Both the position numbers and the translations under genes were made by a program. The notes beneath the pieces were generated by a model. The model worked only from the letters and a program-made list of their open reading frames with translations. It was not told the origin of the DNA and searched no databases. Below, in pieces: positions 17,035 to 23,595 of a stretch of DNA of 64,000 nucleotides. This DNA is from Ottowia oryzae. Its GTDB lineage: Bacteria > Pseudomonadota > Gammaproteobacteria > Burkholderiales > Burkholderiaceae_C. The DNA lies in the NCBI RefSeq assembly GCF_003008535.1, contig NZ_CP027666.1:1911501-1975500 (forward strand), read 5' to 3'. Every line of letters starts with the position of its first letter. Position 1 is the first letter of the stretch.

Positions 17035-18414
17035 GTAGTGAAATCCGATGCGGCGGGCGAAGGCGCCACCGCCCGCACCATGCGTGAACGCCTGGGCGCG
17101 CTGCTGGGGCGGCGGCATGAAGCGCTGTCGCCCTGGGTGCTGCGCCGCACGCTGGGCGAGCTGCAGGCCGTCAACGACCCGGCTGTCAGCGATGTCGAAG
17201 GCGGCCGCCGCGCCGCCGGGGTGGCGAGTTGGTACGCCGGCGCCTCGCCCGAAGAGCGGCGCGACTGCTGGCTGCTGATGAGCGAGCAGTTCGCCCCCGA
17301 CGTCAGCGCGCTGGACGAAGCCCGGCGCGACTACGAAGTCGCCTTGGGCACGCCCGGCGAGGCCGAGGCCGAAGTGCGCCTGCGCCGCGCCTACGTGTCG
17401 CCTCGTACGCGGCTGCTGCAGCGCTTTGCCGCCTTCCCGCAAGGGCTGCGCTTTCTGCTCGACATGCGTGCCGAGCTGTTGCCGCACCTCAAGAGCGACA
17501 AGCGCCTGGTCGCGCTGGACGCCGAGCTGGAGGCGCTGTTTTCCACCTGGTTCGACGTGGCCTTTCTGAACTTGCAGCGCATCAGCTGGCAGTCGCCCGC
17601 CGCGCTGGTCGAAAAGCTGATCAAGTACGAAGCGGTGCACGACGTCACCAGCTGGGCCGACGCCAAGAACCGCCTGGACGAAGACCGGCGCTGCTACGGC
17701 TTCTTTCACCCCCGCCTGCCCGGCGAGCCGCTGATCTTTGTCGAAGTGGCGCTGCTGCAGGGCCTGGCCAGCAGCATGCCGCCGCTGCTGGACGAAAGCG
17801 CCGATGCGGCCGACTTAGGCAAGGCCAGCACCGCCATCTTCTATTCCATCAGCAACACGCAGCAGGGCCTCAAGGGCGTGGGTTTTGGCGATTCGCTGAT
17901 CAAGCGCGTGGTCGAAACCCTGCGCGCCGAGTTTTCGCAGCTCAAGGAATTCGCCACGCTGTCGCCCATTCCGGGCTTGCGCGGCTGGCTGGGCAAGCAG
18001 GCAGAGGCGCTGTGGGCCGCCACGCCCGCGCGCACGCGCCAGGCTATCGACAAGCAGCTGGGCACATCGGGGCTGACCAGCGCAGCGCTGCTGGCGGCGC
18101 TGGACAAACCCAAGGAGCTGGACGAAAAGTCGCCCCTGGCGCGCTGGCTGCAAGGCGCGGCCGCGCGCTACCTTGCGCCCGAGCTGGCACCCGGCGATCG
18201 CCCGCTGGACGCGGTGGCGCGCTTTCACCTGGGCAACGGCGCGCGGGTAGAGCGCATCAACTGGCTGGGCGACCCGTCTGCCAAGGGCGTCAAGCAGTCG
18301 TACGGCCTGATGGTGAATTACCTGTACGACCTCAAGCGCCTGGACAAGCACCGCGCCGCGTTGGCACGGGGAAAAATACCTGTATCGGGCGCGGTGCAAA
18401 GCCTGTTAGATTGA
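17026..18414 (+). CDS. Malonyl-CoA decarboxylase
   Basis: The enzyme decarboxylates malonyl-CoA to acetyl-CoA, the key step of malonate catabolism. The product is 462 aa. The C-terminal catalytic domain is typical: HPRLPGEPLIFVEVAL, SISNTQQGLKGVGFG, and the terminal FHLGNGARVERINWLGD and QSYGLMVNYLYDL segments. The N-terminal helical domain (residues 15-130) is also present. It is the first gene of a four-gene malonate block that also holds a TctC-type binding protein, a crotonase and malonyl-CoA synthetase. The start codon and ribosome site lie inside a copy of the dispersed repeat. An upstream in-frame start at 16996 is less likely. Confidence 0.93.
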   Translation: MNNVVKSDAAGEGATARTMRERLGALLGRRHEALSPWVLRRTLGELQAVNDPAVSDVEGGRRAAGVASWYAGASPEERRDCWLLMSEQFAPDVSALDEARRDYEVALGTPGEAEAEVRLRRAYVSPRTRLLQRFAAFPQGLRFLLDMRAELLPHLKSDKRLVALDAELEALFSTWFDVAFLNLQRISWQSPAALVEKLIKYEAVHDVTSWADAKNRLDEDRRCYGFFHPRLPGEPLIFVEVALLQGLASSMPPLLDESADAADLGKASTAIFYSISNTQQGLKGVGFGDSLIKRVVETLRAEFSQLKEFATLSPIPGLRGWLGKQAEALWAATPARTRQAIDKQLGTSGLTSAALLAALDKPKELDEKSPLARWLQGAAARYLAPELAPGDRPLDAVARFHLGNGARVERINWLGDPSAKGVKQSYGLMVNYLYDLKRLDKHRAALARGKIPVSGAVQSLLD

Positions 18415-18504
18415 TTCGTAGCCTTTCGGCGCGCACAGCGCGCGGGGGGCGACGATCAAAAAATGGCGCGCGTTCAGTGCGCCGCACGACAGGAGACAAG
18501 CCGC

Positions 18505-19491
18505 ATGAACCCCCGCATTCGCCGTCGCCACGTCCTGCTGGCGGGCGCCAGTGCCGCCGTCGCCGCGCCTTGGGCCGCCCGCGCCCAATCCAGCTGGCCC
18601 GCCAAGCCGGTCAATTTGGTGGTGCCCTTTCCGGCGGGCGGCGGTACCGACGCCTTTGCCCGGCCCCTGGCCACGCAGTTTTCCAAGCTCACCGGCAAGA
18701 CGCTGGTGATCGACAACCGCGGCGGGGCCGGTGGCACGCTGGGCGCGTCGGTGGCGGCCCGGCTGCCGGCCGATGGGCACAACCTGTTCATGGGCGGGGC
18801 GCACCACGTGGTGGCGCCCAGCATGTACCCCAGGCTGGACTACGACATCGAGAAAGACTTCGTCCCGCTGATCCAGGTGGCCAGCGTGCCGCAGGTGCTG
18901 GTGGTCAACGCCAAGCGGGCGAACACGGGCAGCTACCAGGAGTTCATCGAGCTGATCCGCAAGAACCCCGGCAAGCTGAACTACGCGTCCGCCGGTGCCG
19001 GATCGGTGCACCACCTGGCAGGTGAGTTGTTCAAGCAGCAGACCAAGACCTTCATCACCCACATCCCTTACCGCGGCGCCGGCCCGGCACTGCAAGATCT
19101 GATAGCGGGCAATGTCGACATGAACTTCGACGGCCTGGGCTCTTCGGCGGGCCACATCAAGGGTGGGCGCATCAAGGCGCTGATGGTGGCGGGCAGCCAG
19201 CGCAACCCCGCCATTCCGGACGTGCCCTGCGCCGCTGAAGTGGGCCTGCCCGCCTACGATGTGCACACCTGGTACGGCATCTGGGCGCCCAAGGGCACGC
19301 CGGCCGACGCGCAGGCGGGCGCCATCGAGGCGATCCGCAAGGCCTGCCAGGAGTCAGAATCCAAAACCGTGTGGGCCGGCCAGGGCGCCGACTTTCCCAA
19401 CGTGTCGGGCGAGCGGTTCGCCAAGCTGATCCACACCGAGATCGGAAAATGGGCGCAGGTTGTCAAACTGTCGGGGGCCAAGCTGGAGTGA
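18505..19491 (+). CDS. Tripartite tricarboxylate transporter (Bug/TctC) family periplasmic binding protein
   Basis: The product is 328 aa. An RRR-H-hydrophobic signal peptide (MNPRIRRRHVLLAGASAA, ending in ARAQ) looks Tat-compatible. The mature protein starts with WPAKPVNLVVPFPAGGGTDAFAR, the Bug-family signature for carboxylate binding, and also has VIDNRGGAGG and YRGAGPALQDLIAGN. AGGAGA lies 9 bp upstream of the ATG. No TctA/TctB membrane subunits are nearby, which is usual for the expanded Bug family. Malonate or a related dicarboxylate is the likely ligand by context only. Confidence 0.92.
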   Translation: MNPRIRRRHVLLAGASAAVAAPWAARAQSSWPAKPVNLVVPFPAGGGTDAFARPLATQFSKLTGKTLVIDNRGGAGGTLGASVAARLPADGHNLFMGGAHHVVAPSMYPRLDYDIEKDFVPLIQVASVPQVLVVNAKRANTGSYQEFIELIRKNPGKLNYASAGAGSVHHLAGELFKQQTKTFITHIPYRGAGPALQDLIAGNVDMNFDGLGSSAGHIKGGRIKALMVAGSQRNPAIPDVPCAAEVGLPAYDVHTWYGIWAPKGTPADAQAGAIEAIRKACQESESKTVWAGQGADFPNVSGERFAKLIHTEIGKWAQVVKLSGAKLE

Positions 19492-19518
19492 CGGCCCCGA
19501 CGCAAGCAAGGAGGGCCG

Positions 19519-20328
19519 GTGCCCGTGGCAGGTGAAGTGCGGTTAATGGAGGACGGCGCCATCGCCGTTGTGGAGCTGAATCACCCTGGCAAGTACAACG
19601 CCATGTCGCGCGCCATGTGGCGCGAGCTGGCCGAGGTTTTCCGGGCGATTCAGGCAGATGCTTTGAACAGCGGGCGCTGGCGCTGCGTGCTGCTGCGCGG
19701 GGCCGACGGGCATTTTTGTGCGGGCGGGGACATCGCCGAATACCCGGCGTTTCGCTTCGACCGTGAACGCCTGCGCGCCTTTCACGAAGACGAGGTGTGG
19801 GGCGGTTTGCAGGCGGTGATCGACTGCGACGTGCCCATCGTCGCCGCCATCGAGGGCAACTGCATGGGCGCCGGCGTGGAAATCGCCAGCGCGTGCGACA
19901 TCCGGGTGGCGGCCGAATCGGCACGCTTTGGCGCACCGATCGCCAAGCTGGGCTTTCCGATGGCGCCGCGCGAAGCCGCGCTGGTGGCGGGTGCCTTGGG
20001 CGAGGCCACCGCGCGCGAAATGCTGCTGGAGGCCGCCGTGCTAGACGCCGCCGAGCTGCGCCAGCGCGGCTTTCTGCAAGCCGTGCTGCCCGCGCCAGAG
20101 CTGGCTGCGCACGCACGCGCCCGCGCCGAGCGCATCGCCATGCTCAGCCCCCAGGCGGCGCGCTTGAACAAACAAACGCTCAGGGCATTGAAATGGCCGC
20201 CAGCGCAAGCTGCAACAGCGCCAGCAGCTATGCAATTGATAGTAGAAGGCGCCTACGACTACGCCGACAGCCCAGAGCACCGCGAGGGCATTGACGCCTT
20301 TTTGACCAAGCGCCGCGCCCGCTTTTAG
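19519..20328 (+). CDS. Enoyl-CoA hydratase/isomerase (crotonase) family protein
   Basis: The product is 269 aa with a GTG start at 19519 and a good GGAGGG ribosome site. The crotonase core is clear: NHPGKYNAMS, an oxyanion-hole CAGGDIAEY segment and EGNCMGAGVEIASACDIR. The specific substrate is unknown, and its presence in a malonate cluster is recurrent in this lineage in my recollection. Near the C-terminus (nt 20190-20242) an in-frame copy of the dispersed repeat encodes KWPPAQAATAPAAMQLIV, an unusual insertion before the conserved YDYADSPEHREGI tail. Confidence 0.88.
   Translation: MPVAGEVRLMEDGAIAVVELNHPGKYNAMSRAMWRELAEVFRAIQADALNSGRWRCVLLRGADGHFCAGGDIAEYPAFRFDRERLRAFHEDEVWGGLQAVIDCDVPIVAAIEGNCMGAGVEIASACDIRVAAESARFGAPIAKLGFPMAPREAALVAGALGEATAREMLLEAAVLDAAELRQRGFLQAVLPAPELAAHARARAERIAMLSPQAARLNKQTLRALKWPPAQAATAPAAMQLIVEGAYDYADSPEHREGIDAFLTKRRARF
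20190..20242 (-). repeat. Dispersed repeat, copy 6, inside a coding gene
   Basis: On the minus strand it reads CAATTGCATAGCTGCTGGCG, then a spacer and GCTTGCGCTGGCGGCCATTT, matching the family core. It lies in frame in the crotonase gene and contains no stop in the reading frame used. Confidence 0.8.
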
Positions 20329-20368
20329 CGCCGCGCCTTTCATCACCCCGCTAAATACGCCAACCGAG

Positions 20369-21958
20369 ATGAGCAACCAGAACCTGTTTGTCGCCCTGCG
20401 CAACGCCTTTCCCGCCGACCTGGACGCCCTGGCCGTCGAAACGGACGAAGGCCTGCGCTATTCCTGGCGCGACCTGGACCGCGCCACCGCCATGATGGCC
20501 AACCTGCTGCAGTCGCTGGACATTCCGAAGTCAAGCGACGGCGTGCCGCCGCGCGTGGCCGTGCAGGTGGAAAAGTCGGTGGAAGCGATGGTGCTGTACC
20601 TGGCCACGCTGCGCGCGGGCTTTGCCTTTTTGCCGCTGAACACCGCCTACCAGAGCGCCGAGATCGAATACTTCATCGGCAACGCCGAACCGGCGGTGGT
20701 GGTGTGCAGCGGGGCGCACTTTCCGTGGGTCAGCCAGATTGCTTTCAAGGCGGGCACGCGTCACGTCTTCACGCTGAACGACGACCGCACCGGCAGCCTG
20801 CTGGAGCGCGCCGCCCATTGCAGCGACCAGCAGGCGCCGGTGGCGCGGCAGGCGGACGACCTGGCCGCCATCCTGTACACCAGCGGCACCACCGGGCGCA
20901 GCAAGGGCGCCATGCTGTCGCACGGCAACCTGCTGTCGAACGCGGCGATGCTGAAAGACTACTGGGGCTGGACGCAGACCGGCGGCCCGCAGGGGCGCGG
21001 CGACGTGCTGATCCACGCGCTGCCCATCTTCCACGTGCATGGCCTGTTCGTGGCCATCCACGGCGCGCTGCTGAACGGCAGCACCATGCTGTGGCACGGC
21101 AAGTTCGACCCGAAAAAGGTGATTGCCGACCTGCCGCGCGCCACCGTCTTCATGGGCGTGCCCACGCTGTACGTGCGCATGCTGGCCGATGCTGCGCTGA
21201 CGCGCGAACCGCCGGCAAAGATGCGCCTGTTCATCAGCGGATCGGCGCCGCTGCTGATCGAGACCTTCAACACCTGGCGCGAGCGCACCGGCCACACCAT
21301 TCTGGAGCGCTATGGCATGAGCGAGACGATCATGCTGACCTCTAACCCCTACCAGGCCGACGCGCGCTACGGCGGCCAGTCCGAGCGGCGGGGCGGCACG
21401 GTGGGCTTTCCGCTGCCGGGCGTGCAGGTGCGCATCCAGGGTGACGACGGGCAGGCGCTGCCGCCGGGCGACATCGGCGGCGTGCAGGTGGCCGGGCCCA
21501 ACGTGTTTGCGGGCTACTGGCGCATGCCGGAGAAGACCCAGGAAGAATTCACCGCCGACGGTTTCTTCAAGACCGGCGACGTGGGCCTGCAGGACGAGCG
21601 CGGCTACGTCACCATCGTCGGGCGCAGCAAGGACTTGATCATCAGCGGCGGCTACAACGTGTACCCGGCCGAGATCGAGGGCTACCTGAACGACATGCCC
21701 GGCGTGGCCGAAAGTGCCGTCGTCGGCGTGCCGCACCCGGATTTCGGCGAAGTGGGCGTGGCGGTGGTCATCGCCAAACCCGGCGCCCAGCTGGATGGCG
21801 AGGCGCTGATGGCCGCGCTGAAGGCCAAGCTGGCCAACTTCAAGGTTCCCAAGCGCTGCTTCATCGCGCCCGAACTGCCGCGCAACACCATGGGCAAGGT
21901 GCAGAAGAACCTGCTGCGCGACCAGCACAAGGGCTTGTTCACCACCGGCACGCCATGA
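20369..21958 (+). CDS. matB: Malonyl-CoA synthetase (MatB-like acyl-CoA ligase)
   Basis: The enzyme activates malonate with ATP and CoA to malonyl-CoA, which the decarboxylase encoded upstream would convert to acetyl-CoA. The product is 529 aa with the ANL-superfamily P-loop YTSGTTGRSKG (about residues 171-181), ERYGMSET (about 311-318), the hinge region GRSKDLIISGGYNVYP and a C-terminal catalytic lysine in NTMGKVQKN. The MatB assignment rests on context plus overall similarity. Acetyl- or methylmalonyl-CoA ligase activity cannot be excluded. The gap to the crotonase gene is 40 bp, so it is in the same operon. Confidence 0.85.
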   Translation: MSNQNLFVALRNAFPADLDALAVETDEGLRYSWRDLDRATAMMANLLQSLDIPKSSDGVPPRVAVQVEKSVEAMVLYLATLRAGFAFLPLNTAYQSAEIEYFIGNAEPAVVVCSGAHFPWVSQIAFKAGTRHVFTLNDDRTGSLLERAAHCSDQQAPVARQADDLAAILYTSGTTGRSKGAMLSHGNLLSNAAMLKDYWGWTQTGGPQGRGDVLIHALPIFHVHGLFVAIHGALLNGSTMLWHGKFDPKKVIADLPRATVFMGVPTLYVRMLADAALTREPPAKMRLFISGSAPLLIETFNTWRERTGHTILERYGMSETIMLTSNPYQADARYGGQSERRGGTVGFPLPGVQVRIQGDDGQALPPGDIGGVQVAGPNVFAGYWRMPEKTQEEFTADGFFKTGDVGLQDERGYVTIVGRSKDLIISGGYNVYPAEIEGYLNDMPGVAESAVVGVPHPDFGEVGVAVVIAKPGAQLDGEALMAALKAKLANFKVPKRCFIAPELPRNTMGKVQKNLLRDQHKGLFTTGTP

Positions 21959-22080
21959 CGATTGGGGGCCTTCGCTGACAAAGCGGGGCCGGGCAGGGGG
22001 CTAAACTCGGCAGCTAAGCAGGTTCGCAGCGACAGCGCGCGCCCCCACGACCAGACACGTCCAGCGAGAAGGGAAGACGG

Positions 22081-22716
22081 ATGTCCTTGAAATCCTTGTT
22101 ACTGCTCATTATTGGCATTGCCGTCTTGGCCTTCGTCGGCCTGAACTGGGCGGCCATGAACACGCCCACCGACCTGAACCTGGGCTTCACCGAAATTCGC
22201 GCGCCGCTCGGCCTGGTGCTGCTGGGCCTGATGGCCGCGCTGTCGGTGGTGTTTGTCGCCATGGTTGCCTACACCCAGGGTACGGTGCTGGTGGAAACGC
22301 GCCGCCACGCCAAGGAACTGGCCGCCCAGCGCGAGCTGGCCGACAAGGCCGAGGCATCGCGCTTTACCGATCTGCGCGCGCATCTGGACAAGGAAATGAC
22401 GCGCCTGACCGACTCGGTGGCAATGCAGACGCGCGAAATGCTGTCGCGTGTGGACCGCGCTGAAATGGGCCTGCGCGACCGCCCGGTGGACGCCGAAGTG
22501 TCCCGCCTGGTGCAAGCCGTGGAGAACCACAACCGCGACCTGCACGCGCGGGTGGACCGCCTGGAGATGGGCCTGCGCGACGGGCTGGCTGGCTACGTGC
22601 CCGCACCGGCTTCGGTGCGGCCCGCGGCATTGACGGGCCAGTCGTACCAGCCGGCACCGGCTGAGCGCAACCCAGACCCCACGCAAGACCCTATCGGCAG
22701 CGCGGTTCCGCGCTGA
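22081..22716 (+). CDS. LapA-like inner-membrane protein with cytoplasmic coiled coil
   Basis: The product is 211 aa. Two N-terminal hydrophobic segments (residues 4-22 and 42-64) with the intervening NTPTDLNLGF resemble the LapA/DUF1049 domain. A long charged helical region follows (about residues 72-170), in which a 40-residue module repeats: MLSRVDRAEMGLRD near residue 120 and LHARVDRLEMGLRD near 155. The tail is Pro-rich. The function is unknown. It is probably monocistronic. Confidence 0.75.
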   Translation: MSLKSLLLLIIGIAVLAFVGLNWAAMNTPTDLNLGFTEIRAPLGLVLLGLMAALSVVFVAMVAYTQGTVLVETRRHAKELAAQRELADKAEASRFTDLRAHLDKEMTRLTDSVAMQTREMLSRVDRAEMGLRDRPVDAEVSRLVQAVENHNRDLHARVDRLEMGLRDGLAGYVPAPASVRPAALTGQSYQPAPAERNPDPTQDPIGSAVPR

Positions 22717-22740
22717 GCGATACCGCCAATTTCCTGGTCT

Positions 22741-22790
22741 TTGGCGCCTCTAGCCTAGGCGCAATCAGCGCGGCCAGCTATGCAATAGAT
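22741..22790 (-). repeat. Dispersed intergenic repeat, copy 7
   Basis: On the minus strand it reads CTATTGCATAGCTGGCCGCG, then TTGCGCCTAGGCTAGAGGCG. The core is recognisable but diverged. Confidence 0.7.
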
Positions 22791-22959
22791 AGCTGGCCGT
22801 TCGCGTTTTGGGGCTGTGCCTGTCAGTGAATCTGCGGCTTTCGCGCGTTTCGGCTTACCTACGGCGGCGGAGCGCATGTCTCATCGCAGACCGGAGGAAA
22901 GGGCAAAGGGCGGCGCAGTGCAGCGCCAAGCCATCCAGAAACAGCTGGCTTAAAAAAGC

Positions 22960-23016
22960 AAGTCAAATCGCCCGCCAGCGCCCTACCTACAAGCGCTGGC
23001 AGCTATGTTTGTCATA
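22960..23016 (-). repeat. Dispersed intergenic repeat, copy 8
   Basis: On the minus strand it reads CATAGCTGCCAGCGCTTGTA, a spacer, then GGGCGCTGGCGGGCGATTTG. It ends near the 3' end of usp. Confidence 0.8.
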
Positions 23017-23034
23017 GCGAAGGGCGGCGGGCCC

Positions 23035-23478
23035 TCAGCGCAGCACCAGCACCGGGATTTCGGAATGGGTCAGCACCTGCTGGGTTTCGCTGCCCAGCAG
23101 CAGGCGTTTGACGCCCTTGCGGCCGTGCGACGCCATTACGATCAAATCGGCCTTGTGCTTCTTGGCGGCGGCGATCAGCGCGTCGGACACCACGTCCGAC
23201 TTGGCCAGGATCGCCTTCACTTTCACGCCCTGCGCCTCGCCCGCGGCCTTGACCGCATCGACCACGCTGCGGCCGTCGTCACTCCATTTCTGTTCTACCC
23301 GCGCCACGTCTTCGGCCGACAGCGGCACCGAGCCTTCGAAATAGCTTTGCGGGTAGCGCGGAATCACCTTCAGCGCGATCAACTCGGCGCCGGCCAGCGC
23401 GGCCAGTTCGATGGCGCTGTTGACGGCCTTGGTGGACAGCTTGGAGCCATCGGTGGCCACCAGAATGCGTTGGTACAT
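23035..23478 (-). CDS. Universal stress protein (UspA family)
   Basis: The product is 147 aa in the single-domain Usp fold. It starts MYQRILVATDGS and has the ATP-binding motif HGRKGVKRLLLGS (G-2x-G-9x-G-S type) near residue 118. I start at 23478 because GGAAG lies upstream and the family begins here. It is divergent from ccoI. A perfect FNR/ANR-type palindrome (23565-23578) is placed at about -41.5 relative to a TATGGT -10 candidate (23536-23541, minus strand), so it is probably induced at low oxygen, as are several Usp proteins in pseudomonads. Confidence 0.94.
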   Translation of the reverse strand: MYQRILVATDGSKLSTKAVNSAIELAALAGAELIALKVIPRYPQSYFEGSVPLSAEDVARVEQKWSDDGRSVVDAVKAAGEAQGVKVKAILAKSDVVSDALIAAAKKHKADLIVMASHGRKGVKRLLLGSETQQVLTHSEIPVLVLR

Positions 23479-23564
23479 GGTTTTTCTTCCTTGGTTGGGC
23501 CTGCTTTGGCACGCGACAGTGCCGCTCAGCCTGAAACCATACTCTCCTGACGATGGTGCTGTGC

Positions 23565-23578
23565 TTGACATAGGTCAA
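23565..23578. promoter_or_regulatory. FNR/ANR-type binding site (usp / ccoI)
   Basis: TTGAC-ATAG-GTCAA is a perfect palindrome close to the consensus TTGAT-N4-ATCAA. It lies between divergent usp and ccoI and is correctly spaced for usp. For ccoI, a TAGAGT -10 candidate (23601-23606) would put the transcript start near 23613. Confidence 0.75.
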
Positions 23579-23595
23579 GCCCGGCGGCGGGCGGC

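Larger units (their letters stand above)
22717..23034. other. Intergenic stretch holding two repeat copies
   Basis: This 318-bp gap between the convergent LapA-like and usp genes contains repeat copies 7 and 8, both in minus orientation, and nothing else convincing. A 25-codon ORF from 22876 lacks support. Confidence 0.6.

Noticed and set aside
22876..22953. 25-codon ORF in the 22717-23034 gap
   Set aside because: No ribosome site, no codon-bias support, and it lies between repeat copies.
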